DNA of 64,000 nucleotides from Umezawaea beigongshangensis (lineage in GTDB: Bacteria; Actinomycetota; Actinomycetes; Mycobacteriales; Pseudonocardiaceae). The stretch covers positions 124,001-188,000 of the forward strand of contig NZ_JAEIOJ010000007.1 in assembly GCF_016464305.1 (NCBI RefSeq), written 5' to 3'. Of this stretch, positions 51,297 through 59,388 are shown one piece after another. Position 1 is the stretch's first letter, and each line of letters begins with the position of its first letter. The notes under the pieces were generated by a model, which was not told the origin of the DNA, ran no database searches, and saw only the letters and a program-made list of their open reading frames with translations. The position numbers and the translations under genes are program-made.

Positions 51297-52196
51297 TCAG
51301 AAGGCGGTGTCCCGGAGCACGTGGTCGTCGAGCAGGTCGAGCAGCGCCGCGACGGCACGGCTCGGTCGGCGACCCGCGAGGGTGGCGGCGTGCAGCGTCC
51401 AGACCAGCGGGGAACCCGCCAGCGGACGGCTGACCAGCCCCCGCTCCTGCGACGCGGCGATCCTCGGGACGACCGCCACCCCCAGCCCCGCCCGCACGTG
51501 GCCGGGGACGGTGGTCAGGTCGGACACCTCCACGACCACCCGGCGCGGCGCGGCGAGCGCTTCGAACACCCGGTCCACGGCGAGCCGGTTGCCGAAGCCG
51601 CGCAGGGTGTCCACGAAGCGCTCCCCCACGAGGTCGGCCGGGTCGATCTCGGCCCTCTCGGCGAGCGGGTGCGACTCGGGCAGCAGCGCGACGAACGGGA
51701 TGCGCACGACCGGCCGGACGTCGAGCCCGGCCAGCTCGGAGTCCGGCAGGCCGATCAGCGCCACGTCGAGCCGGCTGCGCCGCAGGTCCCGCGCGAGACC
51801 CGTCGACCCCTCCGGCGACGCCGTCACGTGCAGGTCCACAAGCGGGTGCCGCTGGTGGAACGCGCCGAGCAGTGCGGGCAGGTCGATGACGGCGATGCTG
51901 GTCAGCGACCCGATGCGGACGCTGCCGCGCAGCCCGGTCGTCGTCTCCTGCACGGCCGCACGGGCGCGGTCGAGCGTCTCCAGCACCGTCTTCGCCTCGG
52001 GCAGCAGCGCGGCGCCGGCCGGGGACAGCGCGACGCTGCGGGTGGAGCGCTCGAACAGCACGGCGCCGAGATCGGCCTCCAGGGCGCGGATCGCGGCGGA
52101 CACCGTGGACTGCACGGCGAACACCCGCTGCGCGGCGCGGGTGAAGTTCAGCTCCTCGGCGACGGCGACGAAGTACTCCAGTTGTCGGATGTCCAC
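51297..52196 (-). CDS. LysR-family regulator of divergent MFS gene
   Basis: 299 residues. Classical start MDIRQLEYFVAVAEELNFTR with HTH residues to about 60, then a substrate-binding domain with VRIGSLTSIAVIDLPALLGAFHQR near 95. GTG at 52194-52196. It is divergent from an MFS exporter gene with 81 bases between starts. The palindrome ACTGGTACCAGT between them is a likely binding site. This arrangement usually means the LysR protein activates or represses the exporter. Confidence 0.92.
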   Translation of the reverse strand: MDIRQLEYFVAVAEELNFTRAAQRVFAVQSTVSAAIRALEADLGAVLFERSTRSVALSPAGAALLPEAKTVLETLDRARAAVQETTTGLRGSVRIGSLTSIAVIDLPALLGAFHQRHPLVDLHVTASPEGSTGLARDLRRSRLDVALIGLPDSELAGLDVRPVVRIPFVALLPESHPLAERAEIDPADLVGERFVDTLRGFGNRLAVDRVFEALAAPRRVVVEVSDLTTVPGHVRAGLGVAVVPRIAASQERGLVSRPLAGSPLVWTLHAATLAGRRPSRAVAALLDLLDDHVLRDTAF

Positions 52197-52221
52197 GGGG
52201 GAATCATCGCCTGTCCCGATG

Positions 52222-52233
52222 ACTGGTACCAGT
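52222..52233. promoter_or_regulatory. Palindromic operator between LysR and MFS genes
   Basis: ACTGGTACCAGT is a perfect 12-bp palindrome 26 bases upstream of the LysR start and 45 upstream of the MFS start. It is not the classical T-N11-A spacing. Confidence 0.55.
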
Positions 52234-52277
52234 GCTGTTCGTTGGACTCGATGGACCGGGCGGACGAGGGTGAAACC

Positions 52278-53513
52278 GTGAGCACATCGAGAAGCGGGAT
52301 CGGGCACGGCGGCGGGTTCTGGGTCGTCGCGGCCGCGTTCCTCACGACCATGGCGTTCTCCACCCTCCCGACCCCGCTGTACGCGCTGTACCAGCAGCGC
52401 GACGGGTTCAGCACGGTCACGGTCACGGTCGTCTTCGCCGCCTACGCCGTCGGCGTGATGGCGAGCCTGTACCTCGCCGGGCACGTCAGCGACGGGCTCG
52501 GCCGCCGCCGGGTCGTGCTCGCGGCCGTCGCGCTGGAGCTGCTGTCGGCCGGGATCTTCCTGCTCTGGCCGGAGGTGCCGGGCCTCCTCGCCGCCCGGCT
52601 CGTCTCCGGGCTCGGCGTCGGCGCGATCACCGCGACCGCCACCGCGCACCTGGCCGAACTGCGCGGCGCGGCCCGCCCGCAGGAGCACCCCGGCCGGGCC
52701 GCGCTCGTCTCCACCGCCGTGAACACGGGCGGTCTCGCGCTCGGCCCGCTGGTCGCCGGCGCGCTGGCCGAGTGGGGCTCGTCGCCGCTGACCACGCCGT
52801 ACGCGATCTTCGTCGTGCTGCTCGCGGTGAGCGCGGTCGCCGTGGCGCTCGTGCCGGAGACCGTGGACCGCGGTGCCGAGCGGTACGTCTACCGGCCGCA
52901 GCGGGTGTCGCTGCCGGGAGAGGCGCGCAGCACGTTCGCCGCCGCGGCGGCCGGGGCCGCGGCGGCGTTCGCGATCTTCGGCCTGTTCACCTCGCTCGCG
53001 CCCACGTTCCTCTCCGGCACCCTGCACGAGACCTCGCGGCTGCTCGCGGGGGCGGTGACGTTCGCCGTGTTCGCCGCCAGCGCGGTCAGCCAGATCGCGC
53101 TGGCCGGTCTCGCGGCCCGGACGCAGCTCCTGCTGGGCCTGGCACTGGTGTCGGCCGGACTGATCGGCGTCGGGACCGCCGTGCCGCTGTCGAGCCTCGC
53201 GCTGTTCGTCGCGGGCGGCACCGCCGCGGGCGCGGGCGGCGGGCTGGTGTTCCGCCGCTCGGTGGCCACGGCCAGCGCGCTCGCCGCGCCGGGGTCCCGC
53301 GGCGAGGTCCTGGCGGCGATCTTCCTCATCGCCTACGTCGGGCTGGCCCTGCCTGCGCTCGCGCTGGGCGCGGCTCTGACGGTCGCGCCGAGCACGCTCG
53401 TGCTGCCGGTGTTCGCGCTGGCGGTGCTGGTCGTGTCGCTGTGGTCCGGGGCGAGGATGCTCACCGCCCCGCCGGCGGAACGAACGCCGGTGGTCACCGC
53501 AGCGGCGCGCTGA
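52278..53513 (+). CDS. MFS exporter
   Basis: 411 residues, 12 membrane helices. The MFS loop 2-3 motif appears as GHVSDGLGRRRVVLAA (about 73-88). Helix 5 carries NTGGLALGPLVAGALAEW. The substrate is unknown; regulator divergence resembles drug-efflux pairs. I chose the GTG at 52278 with AGGG eight bases upstream. An ATG at 52251 would add nine residues. The C-terminus ends near a heptamer repeat shared with the convergent MarR gene. Confidence 0.88.
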   Translation: MSTSRSGIGHGGGFWVVAAAFLTTMAFSTLPTPLYALYQQRDGFSTVTVTVVFAAYAVGVMASLYLAGHVSDGLGRRRVVLAAVALELLSAGIFLLWPEVPGLLAARLVSGLGVGAITATATAHLAELRGAARPQEHPGRAALVSTAVNTGGLALGPLVAGALAEWGSSPLTTPYAIFVVLLAVSAVAVALVPETVDRGAERYVYRPQRVSLPGEARSTFAAAAAGAAAAFAIFGLFTSLAPTFLSGTLHETSRLLAGAVTFAVFAASAVSQIALAGLAARTQLLLGLALVSAGLIGVGTAVPLSSLALFVAGGTAAGAGGGLVFRRSVATASALAAPGSRGEVLAAIFLIAYVGLALPALALGAALTVAPSTLVLPVFALAVLVVSLWSGARMLTAPPAERTPVVTAAAR

Positions 53514-53573
53514 GCCCCCGGTCACCGCGCCGGGGAGCCGGGCGGCACCCGCTCCGCGACGTCCGGGACGGTC

Positions 53574-53601
53574 CACCGATCACCGATCACCGATCACCGG
53601 T
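53574..53601. repeat. Heptamer repeat at MarR gene stop codon
   Basis: Three copies of CACCGAT followed by CACCGGT run through the stop codon of the minus-strand MarR gene (TGA at 53594-53596). Because 7 is not a multiple of 3, copy changes would alter the protein's C-terminus. Confidence 0.8.
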
Positions 53602-54118
53602 CGCCCGCTCGGCCCCCGGCCTGCTTGGCCCGCCTCCTGCGGTCGCGCTCCGCGGCTCCGCGCGACGCGGCCAGCGGACCGTGGACGGCCTCGCTGATGT
53701 CCCGGAGCTGCACCACCTGCTCGGGGGTGAGCCGGTCGAACAGGTGTCGCCGGACGGACTCCACGTGCCGGGGAGCCGTCGCGCGCAGCGTGCTGAGCCC
53801 GGCCTCGGTGAGCACGGCGAGCTGTCCGCGCTGGTCGGTGGAGCACGCGGTGCGCCGCACCCAGCCGCGCTCCTCCAGCCGGCTCACCGCGTGGGAGAGG
53901 CGGCTGCGGGAGGAGAAGATCCGCTCGGCGAGGTCGGTCATGCGCATCGACCCCTCCGGCGCCTCGGACAGCATCGCGAGGACGAGGTAGTAGGTGTGCG
54001 GGATGCCCGCGTCGCGCTGGAGGTCCTCGTCGAGCTGGTCGAACAGCAGCGCCATGGAACCCACGTGAGCCCGCCACGCCCGCTGCTCGTCGTCGTCGAG
54101 CCACCTGGTGTCCGCCAT
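53594..54118 (-). CDS. MarR-family regulator
   Basis: 174 residues. Winged HTH near 60-110 (MRMTDLAERIFSSRSRLSHAVSRLEERGWV, landmarks LAERIFSSRSRLSHAVSRLE) with RRTACSTDQRGQ as wing. A Glu/Arg/Ala-rich basic tail follows. ATG at 54116-54118 with TACCAT (complement of 54125-54130) six bases upstream and no Shine-Dalgarno, so leaderless. It diverges from the AGPS-like oxidase gene 205 bases away. The target is not evident. Confidence 0.9.
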   Translation of the reverse strand: MADTRWLDDDEQRAWRAHVGSMALLFDQLDEDLQRDAGIPHTYYLVLAMLSEAPEGSMRMTDLAERIFSSRSRLSHAVSRLEERGWVRRTACSTDQRGQLAVLTEAGLSTLRATAPRHVESVRRHLFDRLTPEQVVQLRDISEAVHGPLAASRGAAERDRRRRAKQAGGRAGDR

Positions 54119-54323
54119 CCCGCCATGGTACGTCCTGCTTGAACGCTCAGGCAGTGTGCGCGCCTGCACCCCTGCCCGAACGGGCGGCGGCGGTGCCCCG
54201 CTGGGCCGTTCGCCCGCCGCCGCTCGGCGGGACGGACGCATCTCGATCGGCCTCTTGGTCACGACCGCCCGCACCTATACCCTCCGCTTCGAGCGACCGG
54301 GCCGACGGTCGCGGGGAGCGTTG

Positions 54324-55865
54324 ATGACCAGGTCGTGGTGGGGTTGGGGACAGGCGGAGAACGCCGTGCCCGACGACCAGTGCGTGCAGCTCGCGTCGCT
54401 GCTGCCGGGCCTGCCCGAGCGCCCGGTCCCCGTGCCCGGCGCGTACCTGCCCCCGGTGCGGGTCGTGCCCCCCGACGCGCTGGCGCCGATCTGCACGAGC
54501 CTGCCGGGGGAGCGCGCCTCCCACACCTACGGCAAGGCGTACCGGGACGTCGTGCGCGCGCTGCGCGGCGACCTGCAGAACGCGCCGGACATCGTGGCCT
54601 ACCCGCGCAGCGAGGCCGACGTCGTCGACGTGCTCGACTGGGCCGGGTACGCGAACGTCGCGGTGATCCCCTACGGCGGCGGCACGTCCGTCGTCGGCGG
54701 GGTCGAGCACCGCGGGGAGAACCCGTCGCTCTCGCTCGACCTGTCCAACCTGGACAACGTGCTCGACATCGACCCCATCAGCCGCTCGGCTCGCATCCAG
54801 GCGGGGGTGCTCGGCCCGGACCTGGAGGACCAGCTCCGGCCGCACGGCTACACGCTGCGGCACTTCCCGCAGAGCTTCGAGTTCTCCACGCTGGGCGGCT
54901 GGCTCGCGACCCGCTCCTCCGGTCACTACGCCACGATGCACACGCACATCGACGACTTCGTGGAGTCCATGCGGGTCGTCACGCCCATCGGCATCAACGA
55001 GTCGTGGCGGCTGCCGGGTTCCGGCGCGGGTCCGTCTCCCGACCGGTTGTTCCTCGGCTCGGAGGGCACGCTCGGCGTGATCACCGAGGCGTGGATGCGG
55101 GTGCAGGAGCGGCCGAACTACCGCGCGTCCACCGCGATCATGTTCCACTCCTTCCGCGACGGCGTGCGCGCCACGAGGGCGATCGTGCAGTCCGGCCTCA
55201 CCCCGGCGAACCTGCGGCTGCTCGACGCGGGGGAGGCCCGGTTCAGCGGCACGGCCCAGAACGGCGAGACGGTGCTGGTGCTCGGGTTCGAGTCGGCGCA
55301 CATCCCGGTGGAGGTGGAGCTGGCCGACGCGGTGGAGATCGCGCGCTCGCACGGCGGCCGGGAACAGGACCGCGACCGCGGCGACTCGGTCGAGCGGTGG
55401 CGCACCACGTTCCTGCGGATGCCGTACCTGCGCGACGCCCTGGCCAGGATGAGCGTGATCATCGAGACCTTCGAGACGGCGACGACCTGGGACCGGGTCG
55501 ACGACCTCGTGGCGACGCTGCACGAGGAGCTGAACAAGGCGGTGCGCGAGGTGTGCGACTCCCCCGGCATCGTCAACTGCCGCTTCACCCACGTCTACCC
55601 CGACGGCGCGGCCCCCTACTTCACGGTGATCGCGCCCGGCAGGCGCGGCTCCGAGGTCGAGATGTGGGACGAGATCAAGGCCGCGGCCGCAGAGGTGCTG
55701 CACCGCCACCGGGCGACGATCACCCACCACCACGCCGTCGGCCGCGACCACATGCCCTGGTACGACGAGCAGCGTCCCGAGCCGTTCGCCGCCGCCCTCG
55801 TCGCGACCAAGCGGGCGCTCGACCCCTACGGCATCCTCAACCCCGGCGTCCTGCTCTGGGACTGA
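54324..55865 (+). CDS. FAD-binding oxidase, alkyldihydroxyacetone-phosphate synthase-like
   Basis: 513 residues. VAO/PCMH flavin fold: VAYPRSEADVVDVLDWA and the pyrophosphate loop PYGGGTSVVGGVEH near 112-125, then FLGSEGTLGVITEAWMRV near 245-260. The C-terminus has the AGPS features HYxxxGxxxxxP-like HHHAVGRDHMPWY and LDPYGILNPG. AGPS makes ether lipids, but bacterial relatives also oxidise hydroxy acids, so the substrate is open. ATG at 54324 with GGGGAG five bases upstream. It is divergent from MarR and is followed by an unrelated hypothetical gene with its own promoter. Confidence 0.85.
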   Translation: MTRSWWGWGQAENAVPDDQCVQLASLLPGLPERPVPVPGAYLPPVRVVPPDALAPICTSLPGERASHTYGKAYRDVVRALRGDLQNAPDIVAYPRSEADVVDVLDWAGYANVAVIPYGGGTSVVGGVEHRGENPSLSLDLSNLDNVLDIDPISRSARIQAGVLGPDLEDQLRPHGYTLRHFPQSFEFSTLGGWLATRSSGHYATMHTHIDDFVESMRVVTPIGINESWRLPGSGAGPSPDRLFLGSEGTLGVITEAWMRVQERPNYRASTAIMFHSFRDGVRATRAIVQSGLTPANLRLLDAGEARFSGTAQNGETVLVLGFESAHIPVEVELADAVEIARSHGGREQDRDRGDSVERWRTTFLRMPYLRDALARMSVIIETFETATTWDRVDDLVATLHEELNKAVREVCDSPGIVNCRFTHVYPDGAAPYFTVIAPGRRGSEVEMWDEIKAAAAEVLHRHRATITHHHAVGRDHMPWYDEQRPEPFAAALVATKRALDPYGILNPGVLLWD

Positions 55866-55952
55866 CCACCCGAACGCCCCGCTCAGCAGCCCTTTTTGTC
55901 GGTGGTCGCCGATAAAATGGGCGAAGGACGCGAGCGCGGAGACGGGGGCAGC

Positions 55953-56564
55953 ATGTCGGACCGGATCAACGTCACGGCGATGTCTTTCACGGAATACGTG
56001 ATGAGCGGTCAGCGGGGCCGCATCACGATCGTCGGCGAGCAGCGCGGAATGTACCTCTCGGAAGATCGGCGGATGTGCGGCTTCTACAACCCGGTGCGCG
56101 GCGCGATGCGCCGGGCGGTCAACTCGCCGACGCCGGAGCGCGAGTTCGAGCGGGCGTTCGACGCCGTCGACCGCACCGGCCAGGCCAGGGCGTTCCAGGA
56201 GGTGGCGGACGGTTTCCTGCCCTGGTTGCAGCACACCGGGGCGACCGGGGTTCCGGTGGAGAAGGTGCACTGGTCGGCGGGTGATCTCACCCTGCGGGTG
56301 TCACCGCACCTCGGCCTGCGCCGTCCGGACGGATCTGTCGCGGCGGTTCTGGTGCACCTGAAGGAAGTACCGCTCACCCGTGAGGCGGCGACCATCGCGC
56401 TGCGCATTCTCCAGCGCACCCACCCGGAATTCACGCCGATGGTCCTCGACGCGCGCAGGGGCCGTTCTTTCGAGGTGTGGAAGCGCACGAACACCACGAA
56501 GCTCGACGCCCTCATCGCCGCCGAGGCGGCGGGCTACGTCGTGCACTGGCGGATGAGCGCCTGA
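55953..56564 (+). CDS. Conserved-looking hypothetical protein
   Basis: 203 residues, no family recognised. Soluble, mixed alpha/beta, with RGRITIVGEQRGMYLSEDRRM near 20-40, a Trp-rich middle (FLPWLQHTGATG) and a basic C-terminus ending AGYVVHWRMSA. TAAAAT at 55913-55918 is a probable -10, and the ATG at 55953 follows GGGGGCAGC. It is not coupled to neighbours; the hairpin after it is at 56569. Function cannot be assigned. Confidence 0.7.
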   Translation: MSDRINVTAMSFTEYVMSGQRGRITIVGEQRGMYLSEDRRMCGFYNPVRGAMRRAVNSPTPEREFERAFDAVDRTGQARAFQEVADGFLPWLQHTGATGVPVEKVHWSAGDLTLRVSPHLGLRRPDGSVAAVLVHLKEVPLTREAATIALRILQRTHPEFTPMVLDARRGRSFEVWKRTNTTKLDALIAAEAAGYVVHWRMSA

Positions 56565-56568
56565 CGGC

Positions 56569-56601
56569 GCGGGGTGGCGGGCACGCGGTCCGCCACCCCG
56601 C
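56569..56601 (+). terminator. Hairpin after hypothetical gene
   Basis: A 12-bp perfect stem (GCGGGGTGGCGG) with a 9-base loop begins five bases after the stop at 56564, immediately before the first iron box. Confidence 0.65.
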
Positions 56602-56603
56602 GG

Positions 56604-56652
56604 TTAGGGAAGCCTCTCCTCACCGGGTTGCTGTTAGGTTAGCCTCGCTTGG
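56604..56652 (+). promoter_or_regulatory. Two iron boxes (DmdR/IdeR type) before formyltransferase
   Basis: Box 1 (56604-56622, starting TTAGGGAAGCCTC) and box 2 (56634-56652, TTAGGTTAGCCTC) each share TTAGG-N2-AGCCTC and lie 30 bp apart. Compared with the 19-bp DtxR/IdeR consensus they match at 12 and 13 positions. They are within 31-79 bases of the start, consistent with iron repression. Confidence 0.7.
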
Positions 56653-56682
56653 CCGACAGTCGTCGTTCCTGGGAGGAGACCC

Positions 56683-57630
56683 ATGCGGGTCGTCATGTTC
56701 GGTTATCAGACGTGGGGCCACCGCACGCTCCAGGCGCTGCTCGACTCCGAGCACGAGGTCGCGCTGGTGGTCACGCACCCGAAGAGCGACCACCCGTACG
56801 AGAAGATCTGGAGCGACTCCGTCGAGGACCTCGCCACCGAGCACGGCGTCGAGGTGCTGATCCGCAACCGCCCCGACGACGACGAGCTGCTCCAGCGGCT
56901 CCGGGAGGTCGACCCCGACGTCATCGTGGCGACCAACTGGCGCACGTGGATCCCGCCGACGATCTTCTCGCTGCCGAAGCACGGCACGCTGAACGTGCAC
57001 GACTCCCTGCTGCCCGCCTACGCGGGCTTCTCGCCGCTGATCTGGGCCCTGATCAACGACGAGAAGGAGGTCGGCGTCACCGCGCACGTGATGGACGACA
57101 CGCTCGACGCGGGAGACGTCGTGCTCCAGCGGTCCGTGCCGGTCGGCCCGCGCGACACGACCGCGGACCTGTTCCGCAAGACCGTGGAGCTGTTCGGGCC
57201 GATCACCGTGGACGGGCTGGCCGAGATCGCCTCGGGCCGCACCGACTTCACCAAGCAGGACCGGTCGAAGGCGAGCTTCTTCCACAAGCGCGCCGAGGAG
57301 GACCTGCGGATCGACTGGACGTGGTCGGCCGAGGAGCTCGACCGGCTCGTCCGCGCGCAGTGCCCGCCCTACCCCAGCGCCTTCGCGTTCCACCGCGGCG
57401 AGCGGCTGGAGATCGTCGAGGCCGAGGTCTCGCAGGCCCGCTACGGCGGCACGCCGGGCCGCGTGTTCTACCGCGAGGGCGACGCCGTGGTGATCGTCGC
57501 GGGCGCCGACGCGCGCCGCGGGCGCAACCGCGGGCTCGCCGTCCGGCGGGTCCGCACCGCGGACGGCACCGAACTGCCCGCCGCCGAGTACTTCACGCAC
57601 ATGGGCGGCTACCTCACCAGCCGTCCCTGA
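56683..57630 (+). CDS. Siderophore-type N5-hydroxyornithine formyltransferase
   Basis: 315 residues. Formyltransferase fold of the Fmt family with N-terminal MRVVMFGYQTWGHRTLQALL and the catalytic NVHDSLLPAYAGFSPLIWAL (Asn/His and SLLPxYxG) near 106-125. The C-terminal OB-like domain contains FHRGERLEIVEAEVSQARYGGTPG. I recall the cchA product of coelichelin-type clusters opening with almost the same sequence. It would formylate delta-N-hydroxyornithine, using formyl-tetrahydrofolate. ATG at 56683 after GGGAGG. Two iron boxes upstream support an iron-starvation role, yet no siderophore synthetase is adjacent. Confidence 0.85.
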   Translation: MRVVMFGYQTWGHRTLQALLDSEHEVALVVTHPKSDHPYEKIWSDSVEDLATEHGVEVLIRNRPDDDELLQRLREVDPDVIVATNWRTWIPPTIFSLPKHGTLNVHDSLLPAYAGFSPLIWALINDEKEVGVTAHVMDDTLDAGDVVLQRSVPVGPRDTTADLFRKTVELFGPITVDGLAEIASGRTDFTKQDRSKASFFHKRAEEDLRIDWTWSAEELDRLVRAQCPPYPSAFAFHRGERLEIVEAEVSQARYGGTPGRVFYREGDAVVIVAGADARRGRNRGLAVRRVRTADGTELPAAEYFTHMGGYLTSRP

Positions 57631-57639
57631 CCACGCTGC

Positions 57640-57672
57640 GAAGGCCCCCGGTTGCGACGACCGGGGGTCTTC
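57640..57672 (+). terminator. Terminator after formyltransferase
   Basis: A 13-bp stem (GAAGGCCCCCGGT pairing with ACCGGGGGTCTTC, one G-T pair) with a 7-base loop begins 10 bases after the stop. Confidence 0.75.
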
Positions 57673-57761
57673 CGCACGTCCGGGGGACCCGGTGACCCGT
57701 CCGTGACCAGCATCGCTGATCATTGCCCCCTGGGCGGACCGACGAGTCGAGGAGACCAGCT

Positions 57762-58409
57762 GTGAAGTACGAGCGGATCGCGGCGTTCGCGAGTGCGGTC
57801 GCCGTCCTGTCGGCGGTGGTGTCCTGCTCCGAGCTGGGCGGCGCGCCGCCCAGCGGCTCCGCGCCCGCGCCGGGTGTTCCGGCCGGGGACGCGGTGGCCC
57901 AGCTCGCGGCGCTCCCCGTGGCCGCGGAGGGCAAGATGACCGGCTACAGCCGCGACCGGTTCCCGCACTGGAGCAGCCGGGGCGAGGGGTGCGACACCCG
58001 CGAGGTCGTGCTCCAGCAGCAGGGCCGCGACGTGGTGCGGGGCGAGGGCTGCAAGGCCACCTCCGGCGAGTGGACCAGCCCGTACGACGGGGTGGTCGTC
58101 ACCGACGCCGGTGACGTCGACATCGACCACGTGGTGCCGCTGGCCGAGGCGTGGCGCTCGGGCGCGGCCGACTGGACCGACGAGCGGCGCGAGCAGTTCG
58201 CCAACGACCTCGACGGCCCGCAGCTCGTCGCGGCCACCGCCAAGTCCAACCGCACCAAGGGCGACCAGGACCCGGCGAAGTGGAAGCCGCCGGTCCAGGA
58301 GTACTGGTGCACCTACGCGGTGAACTGGGTGCAGGTGAAGTCCACCTACGGCCTGAGCGTCGACCAGGCCGAGAAGGACGCGCTCGCGGGCGTTCTGAAA
58401 GGCTGCTGA
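57762..58409 (+). CDS. Secreted HNH nuclease, probable lipoprotein
   Basis: 215 residues. The signal segment (about 1-24) ends in LSAVVSC, a plausible lipobox with Cys24, so the protein is probably anchored outside. The DUF1524/GmrSD-like HNH core has DIDHVVPLAEAWRSG (catalytic His pair near 121-122), a middle NDLDGPQLVAATAKSN (Asn) and RTKGDQDPAKWKPP. The conserved WCTYAVNWV follows. Such enzymes degrade extracellular DNA. GTG at 57762 with GAGGAG upstream. Related actinomycete proteins are widespread; the biological role is nutrition or competition by inference. Confidence 0.88.
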   Translation: MKYERIAAFASAVAVLSAVVSCSELGGAPPSGSAPAPGVPAGDAVAQLAALPVAAEGKMTGYSRDRFPHWSSRGEGCDTREVVLQQQGRDVVRGEGCKATSGEWTSPYDGVVVTDAGDVDIDHVVPLAEAWRSGAADWTDERREQFANDLDGPQLVAATAKSNRTKGDQDPAKWKPPVQEYWCTYAVNWVQVKSTYGLSVDQAEKDALAGVLKGC

Positions 58410-58418
58410 CCGCTCCCC

Positions 58419-59213
58419 TCAGGGGCGCAGGGCGGTGAACTGGGCGGAGATGTCCTTGAAGGACGCCATCTGCCGCTGCCAGGCGATCGAACCGGGCCGG
58501 TCGGCCGGGGGCGGGCCGAGCGGGCTGACGGCGGAGCCGACGTTGTACTCCAGCCGGTAGGCCACCATCGCCGCGGCGGCGCGCAGCCAGTTCGTCGGGT
58601 CGGGCGTCGCGATCTCGCCGACGCCGACCCGGAACCACGTCGGCAGTTCCGCGCCGCGCCGCAGCGCCTCCTCCACGCGGACCCGCGCGATCTGCTGGAC
58701 CTGCTCGCGCGCCTCGTCGCCGTCGTGCACGGCCTGGACGCGCCACATCTCGCCCGCGGCCTGCTCGTCGTCCTCCAGCAGCGACCGCGCCTCGGTCGCG
58801 CTGGACCGCAGCGCGCCCAGCCGCCACTCCACCTTGCCCAGCTGGGACTTGGTCTGCTCCCGGTCGAAGCGGCCCAGGCGGCGGCTGTCGAGCTTGCCCG
58901 CCAGGTCGACCCGCATCGCCTCCAGCCGGTCGAACTCGGCGACCAGCTCGCGCTTCTCCGTGCGCACCTCGTCGCCGAGCACCTCGTCCTCGGCGTCCCA
59001 CGCGGTCCGCAGGGCGGCGATCACCGGCGCGACGACCTCGTCGACGGCGTCGAAGTCCGCCGGTTCACCCGCTCCGGCGCCGGAGAGCCTGCTCTCCAGC
59101 ACGCGGAGTCTCCCGCTGACCCGGCCCAGCTCCGCGTTCAGCGCGGCGATGGCGCTGACGGCTTCGGCGACCACCGGCTCCAGTGCGTCGAGGCGTTCCT
59201 TCTCCGTGGGCAC
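58419..59213 (-). CDS. Coiled-coil hypothetical protein
   Basis: 264 residues. Mostly charged helices with heptad-like periodicity from about 1-165 (for example EVRTEKRELVAEFDRLEAMRVDLAGKL), then a globular C-terminus with WFRVGVGEIATPDPTNWLRAAAAMVAYRLEYN. No membrane segment or signal. GTG at 59211-59213 chosen because the translation upstream is low-complexity; the start is uncertain. It is convergent with the HNH gene with only 9 bases between stops and divergent from the CYTH-CHAD gene. Function unknown. Confidence 0.7.
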   Translation of the reverse strand: MPTEKERLDALEPVVAEAVSAIAALNAELGRVSGRLRVLESRLSGAGAGEPADFDAVDEVVAPVIAALRTAWDAEDEVLGDEVRTEKRELVAEFDRLEAMRVDLAGKLDSRRLGRFDREQTKSQLGKVEWRLGALRSSATEARSLLEDDEQAAGEMWRVQAVHDGDEAREQVQQIARVRVEEALRRGAELPTWFRVGVGEIATPDPTNWLRAAAAMVAYRLEYNVGSAVSPLGPPPADRPGSIAWQRQMASFKDISAQFTALRP

Positions 59214-59388
59214 GGGACAAGAGAACCCACCGGAGATGATCAACGGGGAGTCGCGGGCCGAAGACCACGCGGACGGACGGACGACTCCCCCTGTCCGGGG
59301 CAACGTCACGCGACTCGCCGTCACCTCGCTCGCCCGTCCTGATGACGGAAGACGCGTGAAGTGCGGGTTCGCGGTGTACTCCTGAGCC

